Source: Gp6-AA40 sp035647075 (GTDB lineage: Bacteria; Acidobacteriota; Vicinamibacteria; Vicinamibacterales; UBA2999). From it: a DNA stretch of 64,000 bases. A model generated the notes under the pieces. It saw nothing but the letters and a program-made list of their open reading frames with translations. It searched no databases and was not told the origin of the DNA. The translations under genes were made by a program, and so were the position numbers. This document shows, piece by piece, positions 1-8,551 of the stretch; within the stretch, counting starts at the first letter, position 1; every line of letters begins with the position of its first letter. The stretch spans positions 18,698 to 82,697 of the forward strand of contig DASROF010000017.1 in NCBI GenBank assembly GCA_035647075.1, in the 5' to 3' direction.

Positions 1-1341
1 CGTCGCCTCACCCATTTGCTTCGCGAGCGCGTCCAGCTGGTCCGGCGAGACAGTGAACCCCCATTGCGCGATCGTCTGCGCAGCCGCCGCTGACGTCGTG
101 CCGAGCGCCGCCGGGCCGACGTTCATCGCGAAATACACCCCAGGCTCGAGCGTCGCCGCAGCAATCAGCGCCATGACGCCGACCAGCGACTCCGTCAGCA
201 TTCCGCCGTAACCGACAAAGCGCGCGTCGGTCTCACAGCGGAGCATCTTGGGTGTTGTGCCGCTCGACACCAGCGCGTGGAAGCCCGACACGGCACCGCA
301 CGCGATCGTAATGAACGCAAAAGGGAACAGCTTGCCGGCGAACACCGGGCCGGTGCCATCGATGAACCTGGTCAGCGCCGGCAGCTTCAGCGGCGGCATG
401 ACGATGACGATGGCCACGCCGAGGACCAGGATGGTGCCGACCTTCATGAAGGCCGAGAGATAGTCGCGCGGCGCCAGCAGCAGCCACACCGGCAGGACCG
501 CGGCTACGAAGCCGTAGATCATCACCGCCCACGCCAGCTTTGTGCCTGACCAGGTGAACGCTGGAGCCCACGTCGCGCTCTGCGACACCCACTGACCGCC
601 AACGAGCGCAGCGAAAAGCAGCAGGATCCCGATGCCCGTCGCCTCGGCCACCTTACCCGGCCGGAAGTTGTTCATCCACCAGCCCATCAGCAGCGCGATC
701 GGAATCGTGCACGAAATCGTGAACAGGCCCCAGGGGCTGTCACGCAGCGCGTTGACGACAACGAGCCCGAGGACGGCGAGGAGGATGATCATGATTGCGA
801 AAATCGCGACCATCGCGGCCATGCCGGCCACCGGGTTCACTTCTTCCTTCGCGATCTGACCCAGCGACTTGCCGTCGCGGCGCATCGACGCGCAGAGGAT
901 CAGCAGATCCTGCACCGCACCGCCCAGGACAACGCCGGCGATCAGCCAGATCGTGCCGGGCAAGAATCCGAATTGAGCGGCGAGCGTGGGACCAACAAGC
1001 GGACCTGCGCCCGAGATCGCCGAGAAGTGATGGCCGAACAGAATCCAGCGGGACGTTGGATGGTAGTCGCGGCCGTTGTTGAGTCGCTCGGCGGGCGTCG
1101 CGCGCCGCACATCCACACCGAAGACCGTTCCCGCGATGAATCGTGAGTAGAAGCGGTAAGCCACCAGGTAGGAGCACACGGCCGCCACGACCAGCCATGC
1201 CGCGCTGATCGTCTCGCCGCGCGCCAGGGCCAGCACCCCGAACGCGCCCGCCCCAAGCACTGCGACACCGGTCCAGACGACAAGAGAAAGGACCGTGCTC
1301 CGCGTCTCGGCATCTCCACGGCCCGTGGCTGTGATCGTCAT
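1..1341 (-). CDS. cstA: Carbon starvation protein CstA-like transporter (3' end cut by window edge)
   Basis: Reading the minus strand from ATG at 1341 gives 447 uninterrupted residues running off the window. The protein is a multi-pass membrane protein with CstA hallmarks: NNGRDYHPT near residues 88-96 and FGHHFSAISGAGP at 102-114, then GGAVQD and many hydrophobic helices. CstA/BtsT family members import pyruvate or peptides, especially in starvation; the substrate here cannot be told. The start overlaps the TGA of the upstream secreted propeller gene by 4 nt (ATGA), so translation is probably coupled. The known family is longer (about 550-700 residues), so part of the C-terminus lies outside the window. 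Confidence 0.9.
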   Translation of the reverse strand, partial: MTITATGRGDAETRSTVLSLVVWTGVAVLGAGAFGVLALARGETISAAWLVVAAVCSYLVAYRFYSRFIAGTVFGVDVRRATPAERLNNGRDYHPTSRWILFGHHFSAISGAGPLVGPTLAAQFGFLPGTIWLIAGVVLGGAVQDLLILCASMRRDGKSLGQIAKEEVNPVAGMAAMVAIFAIMIILLAVLGLVVVNALRDSPWGLFTISCTIPIALLMGWWMNNFRPGKVAEATGIGILLLFAALVGGQWVSQSATWAPAFTWSGTKLAWAVMIYGFVAAVLPVWLLLAPRDYLSAFMKVGTILVLGVAIVIVMPPLKLPALTRFIDGTGPVFAGKLFPFAFITIACGAVSGFHALVSSGTTPKMLRCETDARFVGYGGMLTESLVGVMALIAAATLEPGVYFAMNVGPAALGTTSAAAAQTIAQWGFTVSPDQLDALAKQMGEAT

Positions 1342-2372
1342 TTGAATGTCAGGTAGAGCAGTTTATTGCCGCCCGACGAAGCGACCCACAGCCTATTCGA
1401 TATCCGGCGCGGCGGCTGACGATCGCTGCCAGCCGTGAGCCCGGTGCCTCCGGAGTTGGGCGGCATCGGCACTTCGGCAATCGTCCCGTCGGGCATTACC
1501 CGTCCGACGAACCCGCCCTTCGTGAACCAGAGGTTGCGATCGGGGCCGACCGCGATATTCGTCGGCGAACCAATGGCACTCGGAATCTGGAACTCCGTGA
1601 TCCTGCCGTCCATCGTGATCCGTCCGACGCGATTGCCGTCCACCTTGCGGCCGTCCATCTGGCCATTCAGCTCGAGGAACCACATGTTGCCGTCCGCACC
1701 GGCCGTGATGTCGCCCGGGCCGGAATTCGGACGCGGCAGCTCGAACTCGGTGATCGTCCCGGCCGGCGTAATCCGGCCGATCCTGCTGGCGTTGAACTCG
1801 GAGAACCAGACGTTGCCGTCGGGTCCTGTGGCGAGCGCCCGAGGACCGCTGTCGGCCGTCGGAATCGCGAACTCGGCGATGACGCCCTGCGGCGTCACGC
1901 GTCCGATCTTGCCGCCGGCAAACTCGCCGAACCAGATGTTGCCGTCGGCACCAAGCGAGATCGCCCGCGGCATGCTGTTGGGCGTCGGGATTGGGAACTC
2001 CGCGATAGTGCCGTCCGGGGCTATCCGGCCGATGCGGTTGCCGGTGTGCTCGGAGAACCACATGTTGCCGTCCGAGCCGAGGGCGATAATCCGCGGCGAG
2101 CTGTTCGGATTGGGGAGCGGGAATTCCTTCAGACCGCTGCCATCAGCGTTGATCCGGCCGATCCGGTTGCCGGATCCTTCGGTGAACCAGGCGGAGCCAT
2201 CCGACGCGAGTGCGATCGTGGTCGGGCCGCTGGCCGGATTCGGCAGCGGAACCTCGTTCCAGACGCCGTCGGACACGAGATTCCGGTCGGTCGGCGCAAG
2301 CCAGCGATGCTGGGCTGTCACCACGCCGGCAGAGGCGAGTATCCCTAGCGCGCACAGCCACTTGCGAGTCAT
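1338..2372 (-). CDS. Secreted virginiamycin B lyase-like beta-propeller protein
   Basis: The 344-residue protein starts with a signal peptide (MTRKWLCALGILASAGVVTA) and then has about six repeats of about 42 residues with the core DGNxWFxExxgnrIGRI, the signature of the streptogramin lyase (Vgb) and NHL-like propeller family. Vgb linearises streptogramin B antibiotics, but most environmental homologues are uncharacterised. I therefore call the fold, not the lyase activity. It is the first gene of a two-gene unit: its TGA overlaps the ATG of the CstA-like gene. The last repeat (about DRNLWFTKGGFVGRV) is degenerate, so I cannot confirm the Vgb active-site set. Export to the periplasm is likely. 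Confidence 0.8.
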   Translation of the reverse strand: MTRKWLCALGILASAGVVTAQHRWLAPTDRNLVSDGVWNEVPLPNPASGPTTIALASDGSAWFTEGSGNRIGRINADGSGLKEFPLPNPNSSPRIIALGSDGNMWFSEHTGNRIGRIAPDGTIAEFPIPTPNSMPRAISLGADGNIWFGEFAGGKIGRVTPQGVIAEFAIPTADSGPRALATGPDGNVWFSEFNASRIGRITPAGTITEFELPRPNSGPGDITAGADGNMWFLELNGQMDGRKVDGNRVGRITMDGRITEFQIPSAIGSPTNIAVGPDRNLWFTKGGFVGRVMPDGTIAEVPMPPNSGGTGLTAGSDRQPPRRISNRLWVASSGGNKLLYLTFK

Positions 2373-2412
2373 AATATTTGTCCCGAAGACCCGCCAAGAT
2401 GCGGTGGGCGGC

Positions 2413-2433
2413 AGCCCGCGTGAGACGCGGGCT
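2413..2433. repeat. Inverted repeat in divergent promoter region
   Basis: AGCCCGCG (2413-2420) and CGCGGGCT (2426-2433) form a perfect 8-bp stem with a 5-nt loop TGAGA. It lies between the divergently transcribed propeller gene and the DUF1592 gene. There is no T-tract, so it is not an obvious intrinsic terminator. An operator or REP-like element is possible. Confidence 0.5.
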
Positions 2434-2448
2434 TAGAAAACATACTAG

Positions 2449-2473
2449 CTAGCGAGGCGCTGAGCCTCGCTAG
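2449..2473. repeat. Second inverted repeat in the same divergent region
   Basis: CTAGCGAGGC (2449-2458) and GCCTCGCTAG (2464-2473) are perfect 10-bp arms around GCTGA. The palindrome is followed at once by TTATAGT, which could be a -10 for the rightward DUF1592 gene. The position next to a possible promoter suggests a regulator site. No T-tract follows. Confidence 0.5.
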
Positions 2474-2530
2474 TTATAGTTCACGCCCGGCTGGCGTGGC
2501 TATAGGGCTGCCCCGAAGGAGTTCAACAGC

Positions 2531-4993
2531 GTGCTTCATCGTCGTTTCCTCTGGGCGTGCAGTTGTGCGGTCGCGCTTCTCTTTGCGGCATCGATCCACG
2601 TCGTGGCGGATCGGGAACCGGCCCAGTCCAGTTCCGCTGCCACCGCTCCCCGAGCCCAATCTCCGGCACCTGCGACGACGGCCGCTGCGCCTGCACTCCC
2701 TGATCAGGCGCTCATCCAGAAGTACTGCTCCAGTTGTCATAACGATCGCGCAAAGACAGGCGGTATCTCCTTCGACGGCGTGAAGGTGGCCGAGGCCGGG
2801 CAGCACTCAGAGATCTTCGAAAAGGCACTGGTCAAGCTGCGCGGCGGCATGATGCCTCCGCAAGGCATGCCGCGACCCGACGAAGCCACGCTCAACACGT
2901 TCATCGTCGCGCTCGAGAACACGCTGGACGCTCAGGCGCGCCAGAACCCCGACCCGGGCTTCAAGCCGGTTCACCGTCTGAACCGGACGGAGTACGGCAA
3001 CGCCGTCCGCGACCTGCTCGATCTCGATATCGATGTCACCGACCTGTTGCCTGCCGACGATGAGAGCTACGGCTTCGACAATATCGCCGGCGTGCTGCGC
3101 GTTTCGCCGTCGCTCCTCGAGCAGTACCTCGCCGCGGCGCACAAGATCAGCAGCCTGGCGATCGGGACCGACACCGACCTGATTCGCGCCGCCTATCGCA
3201 TCCCGCCAGACGATTCACAGGAAGATCACGTCGAAGGACTTCCGCTCGGCACGCGTGGCGGCCTGCTGTTCAAGCATCAGTTCCCGCAGGACGCCGAGTA
3301 CGAGTTCGCCGTGTTCCTGCTTCGCAACATCGTCGGCTACCTGACCGGCCTCGAGTTCCCGCACCAGCTCGAGATTTCCATCGATGGCGAGCGTGTGTTC
3401 CTCGCGAAAGTGGGTGGCGAGGACGACAACCTGGCATCCGACAAGAACATGTCGGACACCGCGAACAAGATCGACCAGCGGCTCAAGACGAAGGTCAAGG
3501 TCAGCGCCGGACCCCACATGGTGGGCGTCACCTTCGTACGCCGCGACGCCGCCGAGTCGGACGAGCCACTGCAGCCGCACGAGCGCAATCACGACCTGCA
3601 GGACATGAACGGGCTGCCGCTGATCGATCACGTCAACGTGACCGGTCCGTACGCCCCGACGGGGCCGGGCGACACGCCGAGCCGTCGCCGGGTGTTCTCG
3701 TGCAAGCCCGCGAACGCCGCTCAGGAGCCGGGTTGCGCGCGGACGATCCTCTCGACGATCGCCCGCCGCGCGTACCGCCGTCCGGTCACCGAGGAGGACA
3801 TGACGCCGATCATGGCGCTCTACACGGAGGGGCGGAAGAAGGGCAACTTCGACCACGGCATCGAACAGGGCCTGCGGCTCGTGCTGGCCAACCCGAAGTT
3901 CATCTTCCGGACGGAGACGGCGCCTGCATCGGGGACGACACGCGTCACTGACAGTGAGCTGGCGTCGCGACTCTCCTTCTTTCTGTGGAGCTCGATTCCG
4001 GACGATACGTTGCTGACGCTGGCGTCGCAGAATCGTCTCAGTCAGCCGGCGGTGCTCACGCAACAGGTCAGGCGGATGCTCGACGATCCGAAGGCGCACG
4101 CGCTGGTCGAGAACTGGGCGAGCCAGTGGCTGATGCTGCGGAACCTGAAGAGCCACATCCCGACGCCTGGCGATTTTCCAAACTTCGACAACGAGCTGCG
4201 GCAGTCGTTCCGGACCGAGACCGAGATGTTCGTCGAGAGCATCATTCACGAAGACCGCAGCGTCCTTGACCTGCTGAACGCCGACTACACCTTTGTCAAC
4301 GAACGTCTCGCGCGTCACTATGGCATTCCGAACATCTACGGCAGCCATTTCCGGAGAGTGACATTGAAGGGTGAGGAGCGCCGCGGCCTGCTGGGCCAGG
4401 GCAGCATCCTGACGGTGACGTCGTATCCGAACCGCACGTCACCCGTCCTGCGCGGCAAGTACATCCTCGAGAACATTCTCGGCACGCCGCCGTCGCCGCC
4501 GCCGCCCAACGTGGACACCACCCTCGAGAACAAGCAGGGTGAGGAGCCGAAGTCGGTTCGCGCGCTGATGGAGCAGCACCGCCGCAATCCGACGTGTGCA
4601 AGCTGCCACCGGATCATGGACCCGCTCGGATTCGCGCTGGAGAACTTCGACGGTGTCGGTGAATGGCGCATCAAAGAAACGGGCGGCACGATCGACCCGG
4701 TGGGTCAGCTTGGCAACGGTACGCCGGTTGACGGTCCCATCGGCTTGCGCAAGGCGATCCTGAAGCAGCCTGAGATGTTCGTGCGGACGCTCACGGACAA
4801 GCTGATGACGTACGGACTTGGCCGAGGCGTTGAACACAAGGACAAGCCGCTCGTGCGCGGAATCGCACGCGAGGCGGCCGCGCAGAACTACCGGTTCTCA
4901 TCCATCGTGCTGGGCATTGTGAAGAGTGCGCCGTTCCAGATGAAGAAGGCGCAGAACGACGCCACGAACATCACCGCGCTGGCAGCGCATTAG
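2531..4993 (+). CDS. Secreted DUF1592-family (PSD1-like) cytochrome-type protein
   Basis: The 820-residue protein begins with GTG at 2531 and an N-terminal hydrophobic signal. It has a c-type haem motif CSSCH at residues 66-70 and a second CASCH at 689-693. Between and around them lies the usual order DUF1587-DUF1595-DUF1592-DUF1588-DUF1585 (for example NRTEYGNAVRDLLDL, LASRLSFFLWSSIPD, MDPLGFALENFD). Such proteins are abundant in Planctomycetes and Acidobacteria; their function is unproven, and a periplasmic electron-transfer role is inferred from the haem motifs. The DUF1552 gene follows within 35-40 bases, in the standard pairing of this family. Confidence 0.9.
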   Translation: MLHRRFLWACSCAVALLFAASIHVVADREPAQSSSAATAPRAQSPAPATTAAAPALPDQALIQKYCSSCHNDRAKTGGISFDGVKVAEAGQHSEIFEKALVKLRGGMMPPQGMPRPDEATLNTFIVALENTLDAQARQNPDPGFKPVHRLNRTEYGNAVRDLLDLDIDVTDLLPADDESYGFDNIAGVLRVSPSLLEQYLAAAHKISSLAIGTDTDLIRAAYRIPPDDSQEDHVEGLPLGTRGGLLFKHQFPQDAEYEFAVFLLRNIVGYLTGLEFPHQLEISIDGERVFLAKVGGEDDNLASDKNMSDTANKIDQRLKTKVKVSAGPHMVGVTFVRRDAAESDEPLQPHERNHDLQDMNGLPLIDHVNVTGPYAPTGPGDTPSRRRVFSCKPANAAQEPGCARTILSTIARRAYRRPVTEEDMTPIMALYTEGRKKGNFDHGIEQGLRLVLANPKFIFRTETAPASGTTRVTDSELASRLSFFLWSSIPDDTLLTLASQNRLSQPAVLTQQVRRMLDDPKAHALVENWASQWLMLRNLKSHIPTPGDFPNFDNELRQSFRTETEMFVESIIHEDRSVLDLLNADYTFVNERLARHYGIPNIYGSHFRRVTLKGEERRGLLGQGSILTVTSYPNRTSPVLRGKYILENILGTPPSPPPPNVDTTLENKQGEEPKSVRALMEQHRRNPTCASCHRIMDPLGFALENFDGVGEWRIKETGGTIDPVGQLGNGTPVDGPIGLRKAILKQPEMFVRTLTDKLMTYGLGRGVEHKDKPLVRGIAREAAAQNYRFSSIVLGIVKSAPFQMKKAQNDATNITALAAH

Positions 4994-4997
4994 ATCT

Positions 4998-5022
4998 CGT
5001 AGGGCGCCCCGTCAGGGGTGCC
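4998..5022. repeat. Short palindromic repeat, family B copy 1
   Basis: GGCGCCCC (5003-5010) and GGGGTGCC (5015-5022) form an 8-bp stem with one G-U pair around GTCA, preceded by CGTA. It starts 5 nt after the stop of the DUF1592 gene and ends next to the ribosome-binding site of the DUF1552 gene. Related elements with the same CGTAGG head and GTGCC tail lie at 43587 and 45280, each also just after a plus-strand stop codon. Confidence 0.6.
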
Positions 5023-5027
5023 GAGGA

Positions 5028-6365
5028 ATGACTATGGTCATCGTGAAGAAGCACATCCCGCGGCGCACGTTCATTCGTGGGATGGGTGTGACCCTCGCCC
5101 TTCCACTGCTCGACGCGATGGTCCCCGTGCGCTCGCTGTTTGCGCAGAGTGCCGCGAAGGGAACGTCGCGCATCGGATTCGTCTACGTGCCGCACGGCGC
5201 GATCATGGACAAGTGGACGCCGGCCACCGAGGGCGCGGGCTTCGAGTTCACGCCGATCCTCAAGCCGCTCGAGCCGTTCCGGGATCGTCTGAACGTGGTC
5301 ACCGGCCTCGGTCACAAGGCTGCGGATACCACGGCGGTCCATTCGCTGAGCCCGACGACCTGGCTGAGCGGTGTGCGGCCGAAGGCGACGCAGGGCGTTG
5401 ATGCGTTTGCCGGCGTGACCGCCGACCAGATAGCCGCGCAGGCCATCGGTCAGGACACCATCCTGCCGTCGATGGAACTGGCCACCGAGGACCACTCCGG
5501 GCTGATCGGCTCGTGCGACCGTGATTACGGCTGCATCTACATGAACACGCTGTCGTGGCGCACGCCGACGACGCCGATGCCGATGGAGATCAATCCGCGA
5601 AAAGTGTTCGAGCGGATGTTCGGCCAGGGCGGCAGCGCCGCCGAGCGGCTGGCTCGCATCCAGGAGGATCGCTCCATCCTCGATGCGATCACGAAGGAGG
5701 CGTCGTCGCTGCAGTTGCGCCTCGGTCCATCCGACCGCCAGACGATGAACCAGTACCTGGAGAACGTCCGCGAGATCGAGCGTCGCATTCAGCGTGCCGA
5801 GAAGAGTCAGGGCGACGAATCGCTGGTCCTGCCCTCGCGTCCGGCCGGCGTGCCGTTCGATTCCGAGGAGCACGTCCGCCTGATGTACGACCTGATGGCT
5901 GTCGCCTACCAGGCGAACATCACACGCGTCATCACGTTCATGGTGTCGCGCGAGGTCAGCAACAGGACGTATCCACAGGTGAACGTGAACGACGGCCACC
6001 ACGCCATCTCGCACCATCAGAACCGCGCGGACAAGATGGAAAAGAACGTCCGCATCCAGACCTTCAATGTCGGCATGTTCGCGGCGTTCGTGGAGAAGCT
6101 GAAGAACACGCCGGACGGCGACGGCTCGCTGCTCGACCACATCGTGCTGCTCTACGGCAGCAACATGAGCAACAGCAACGCCCACGACCACTTCCCGCTG
6201 CCAAACCTGGTGCTCGGCGGCGCCGCGGGCCGCCTGGCGGGCGGACGCCACCTGCGCTATGCGGATCACACGCCGATGACGAACCTGCTCGTGACGGTGC
6301 TGGATAAGGCTGGAGTTCGCCAGGAGTCCCTCGGAGACAGCACGGGGACGCTCGCGAACATGTAG
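5028..6365 (+). CDS. DUF1552 domain protein with twin-arginine signal
   Basis: The 445-residue protein has an N-terminal RRTFIRG twin-arginine motif followed by a hydrophobic stretch, so folded export by Tat is likely. The rest matches the DUF1552 family, which is near-universally paired with DUF1592 genes in Planctomycetes and Acidobacteria. Typical motifs are RIGFVYVPHGA near the mature N-terminus, NVVTGLGHKA and LLYGSNMSNSNAHDH near the C-terminus, reminiscent of DUF1501/sulfatase-like folds. Its function is unknown. ATG at 5028 is only 1-2 nt from the GAGG at 5023-5026, whereas ATG at 5034 has a good 7-nt spacing, so 5034 may be the true start. The gene is probably co-transcribed with the DUF1592 gene. 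Confidence 0.88.
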   Translation: MTMVIVKKHIPRRTFIRGMGVTLALPLLDAMVPVRSLFAQSAAKGTSRIGFVYVPHGAIMDKWTPATEGAGFEFTPILKPLEPFRDRLNVVTGLGHKAADTTAVHSLSPTTWLSGVRPKATQGVDAFAGVTADQIAAQAIGQDTILPSMELATEDHSGLIGSCDRDYGCIYMNTLSWRTPTTPMPMEINPRKVFERMFGQGGSAAERLARIQEDRSILDAITKEASSLQLRLGPSDRQTMNQYLENVREIERRIQRAEKSQGDESLVLPSRPAGVPFDSEEHVRLMYDLMAVAYQANITRVITFMVSREVSNRTYPQVNVNDGHHAISHHQNRADKMEKNVRIQTFNVGMFAAFVEKLKNTPDGDGSLLDHIVLLYGSNMSNSNAHDHFPLPNLVLGGAAGRLAGGRHLRYADHTPMTNLLVTVLDKAGVRQESLGDSTGTLANM

Positions 6366-6413
6366 CAGTTCACACTGCCGGGTTCACGCGTCCCGGTTCG
6401 TGTTCGGGTTCGG

Positions 6414-6448
6414 TTCTGACTTCTGGGTTCTGACTTCTGAGTTCGTAG
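6414..6448. repeat. 7-bp word array upstream of ankyrin gene
   Basis: Five in-phase heptamers cover 6414-6448: TTCTGAC, TTCTGGG, TTCTGAC, TTCTGAG and TTCGTAG. The preceding bases 6396-6413 are also made of TTCGG/TTCGTG words. The last heptamer TTCGTAG is the unit repeated four times after the ankyrin gene at 8047-8074. Confidence 0.7.
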
Positions 6449-6470
6449 TGTCCGGCTTCAGCCGGACCTC
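6446..6470. repeat. Short palindromic repeat, family A copy 1
   Basis: The core 6450-6467 is a palindrome with 8-bp arms GTCCGGCT and AGCCGGAC. The 25-bp block is identical, in inverse orientation, to 17552-17576 more than 11 kb away. It sits just upstream of the ankyrin gene. Confidence 0.75.
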
Positions 6471-6480
6471 GGAGATCACG

Positions 6481-8046
6481 ATGCGAGTGACAGCGATTGC
6501 CATCGTCCTGACGTTGACGGCCACCGCGGCGCGCGCCGCTGGCCCTGCAGTTCCGCGCGACACGCGGCTCGTGGATGCGGCGAAGGCCGGCAACAGCGCC
6601 GCTGCCATCTCCCTTCTGCAGAAGAAGATCGACGTCAATGTGGCCGAGGCGGACGGCACCACAGCTCTGCACTGGGCCGTTCGCAACGACGACGCGAAGC
6701 TGGTCGATCAGCTGATTCGGGCCGGCGCAAACGCGAAGGCCGAGAACCGCTACGGCGTCACGCCGATCGCGCTGGCCTGCGAGAACGGCAGCGCACCGGT
6801 CGTCGAACGGCTGCTGAAGGCAGGCGTCAGCGCCAACACCACGGGACCGCTCGGTGAAACGGCGCTCCATCTCTGCGCGCGCACCGGCAAGCCCGACGCC
6901 GTTCGCGTGCTCCTTACCAACGGCGCGCGGGTGGACACGATTGAAAACTGGCGCGGCCAGACGCCGCTGATGTGGGCCGCGGCGGAAGGCAACGTCGACG
7001 CGATGAAGATGCTGATCGAGGCGGGCGCCGACGTGAACGCGCGCTCGACGATCATTGCCTGGGACCGGCAGCGGACCGAGGAGCCTCGCGACAAGTGGCT
7101 GCCGCCGGGCGGGCTGACGCCGCTGCTCTTCGCCGCGCGCGACGGCAAGGTCGCCAGCGTGAAAGTGCTCCTCGACGCCGGTGCCGACATCAACATCGTC
7201 GATCCCGATCGGCATACCTCGCTGATCCTCGCCCTGACCAACGGCCAGCTCGACGTGGCCGCACTGCTGATCGAGCGGGGCGCAGACGTCAACATGGAAG
7301 ACAAGGTCGGCCAGACGGCCCTCTACGCGGCGGTCGACGTGCACACCGTCCCCGCGTCCAACCGTCCCGCGCCGCGCGAGACCGACGACATCGTGTCCAG
7401 CCTCGACGTGATCAAGATGCTCCTGGCGAAGGGCGCGAAGGTCGATGCGCCGCTGCGCGCGCAGCTGCCCTACCGCACCAAGCTGGATCGCGGCGGCGAC
7501 GGCGCACTCGGTGCCGGCACGACTCCGCTGATCCGCGCCGGAAAGGCCGCGGACGTCGCGGTCATCAAGCTGCTGCTCGACAAGGGGGCAAATGCGAAAG
7601 CGGCGACACGCAACGGTGTCACCGCGGTGATGATGGCCGCCAACGTCGCCGCCCGCGAAGAAGACATGACCGGGCGCAGCAAGACGCAGAAGGAGATCAT
7701 CGACGCGATCAAGCTGTTGGTGGCCGCCGGTGCCGACGTCAAGGGATCCGACACGCAGGGCCGCAACGCGCTTCACGGCGCGGCGATGTGGGGGCTGACG
7801 GACGTCGTGAAGTTCATGCAGGAGAACGGCGGAGACATCAACGTGAAGGACAAGCGCGGGCTGACTCCCCTCAGCTACGCGCTCGGACAGGCTGGCGGTT
7901 TCGGCTTCGACGGCAAGTCCGGCGTCACGCGTGAGGAAACCGCCAAGGCGATCCGCGCGCTTGGCGGGATCGAGGGGAAGGCCACGGCCGCAGCGCCGGA
8001 GCGTCGTCCCAACGGCGCGCAGGATGATCCCGACCCGAACAACTAG
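6481..8046 (+). CDS. Secreted ankyrin repeat protein
   Basis: Start ATG 6481 gives 521 residues beginning with a signal peptide (MRVTAIAIVLTLTATAARA). About ten ankyrin repeats follow, with recognisable G-TPL/ALHxAxxxG and LLxxGAxVN elements (for example DGTTALHWAVRNDDAKLV, GETALHLCARTGKPDAV). Longer insertions interrupt the array near residues 200 and 300. Ankyrin repeats mediate protein-protein contact; there is no catalytic domain. In acidobacteria such genes often follow DUF1592/DUF1552 pairs, so a shared periplasmic function is inferred. Upstream in-frame starts inside the repeat region (6400) lack a plausible signal and were not chosen. Confidence 0.85.
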   Translation: MRVTAIAIVLTLTATAARAAGPAVPRDTRLVDAAKAGNSAAAISLLQKKIDVNVAEADGTTALHWAVRNDDAKLVDQLIRAGANAKAENRYGVTPIALACENGSAPVVERLLKAGVSANTTGPLGETALHLCARTGKPDAVRVLLTNGARVDTIENWRGQTPLMWAAAEGNVDAMKMLIEAGADVNARSTIIAWDRQRTEEPRDKWLPPGGLTPLLFAARDGKVASVKVLLDAGADINIVDPDRHTSLILALTNGQLDVAALLIERGADVNMEDKVGQTALYAAVDVHTVPASNRPAPRETDDIVSSLDVIKMLLAKGAKVDAPLRAQLPYRTKLDRGGDGALGAGTTPLIRAGKAADVAVIKLLLDKGANAKAATRNGVTAVMMAANVAAREEDMTGRSKTQKEIIDAIKLLVAAGADVKGSDTQGRNALHGAAMWGLTDVVKFMQENGGDINVKDKRGLTPLSYALGQAGGFGFDGKSGVTREETAKAIRALGGIEGKATAAAPERRPNGAQDDPDPNN

Positions 8047-8102
8047 TTCGTAGTTCGTAGTTCGTAGTTCGTAGTTGGTAGTTGGTAGTGGGTAGTGGGT
8101 AG
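8047..8102. repeat. Eight-unit 7-bp tandem array
   Basis: Eight consecutive heptamers in perfect phase fill the spacer: TTCGTAG (four copies), TTGGTAG (two), TGGGTAG (two). The units change stepwise along the array rather than at random. It starts directly after the ankyrin stop codon at 8044-8046 and ends at the TTG start codon of the next gene. Confidence 0.9.
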
Positions 8103-8525
8103 TTGCCGAAACCACCTCTCGACGAAACGTTCGTCCTCCTGCGCGAGATTCTCGCCGCGCATGCACACCGCCTGGTTGTCCTTGCGGACAAACCTGGAGA
8201 CTACCAGGTGGGCTCGCCGACGATGAAGGACCGTATTGGTCGTCCGCTGTATTTCGCGGGCGTCAAGACCGGCAAGAACTACGTCAGCTATCACGTGATG
8301 CCGCTCTACATGAAGCCCGACCTCATGAAGGTCGTGCCGCCGGCGTTGAAGAAGCGGATGCAGGGCAAGGCGTGCTTCAACTTCACGGCGGTCGATGACG
8401 AACAACTGAAAGAGCTGGCGGCGGTGACGAAGGCCGGTATCGCGGTATTCCGAGACCTGAAACTCCCCTGGGCCCAGCCGACGACCCGCACGGCGAAGCG
8501 AACGTCACCGTCTGCGAGGCGGTAA
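8103..8525 (+). CDS. DUF1801-like (YdhG/iron-chaperone fold) small protein
   Basis: The 140-residue protein contains the DUF1801 style core GDYQVGSPTMKDRIGRPLYFAGVK with KNYVSYHVMPLYM and MQGKACFNFTAVDDEQLKEL (shown in part). Homologues are small cytoplasmic alpha/beta proteins related to YdhG and frataxin-like folds, with unproven function. The only upstream start is TTG at 8103, immediately after an in-frame TAG. It comes straight out of the heptamer array, with no good Shine-Dalgarno sequence. The next internal start (ATG 8223) would remove conserved sequence. The gene is independent of the ankyrin gene in function as far as I can tell. Confidence 0.65.
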   Translation: MPKPPLDETFVLLREILAAHAHRLVVLADKPGDYQVGSPTMKDRIGRPLYFAGVKTGKNYVSYHVMPLYMKPDLMKVVPPALKKRMQGKACFNFTAVDDEQLKELAAVTKAGIAVFRDLKLPWAQPTTRTAKRTSPSARR

Positions 8526-8551
8526 GCCGCCCGCGTCCCGCCCCACTTGCA

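Noticed and set aside
1338..2372. Streptogramin resistance gene
   Set aside because: Signal peptide and degenerate last repeat; environmental Vgb-like propellers rarely have shown lyase activity.
2413..2473. Intrinsic terminators
   Set aside because: The genes on both sides are divergent and there is no T-tract, so termination makes no sense here.
8047..8102. Possible CRISPR array
   Set aside because: Units are 7 bp and adjacent, without unique spacers, and no cas gene is in the window.
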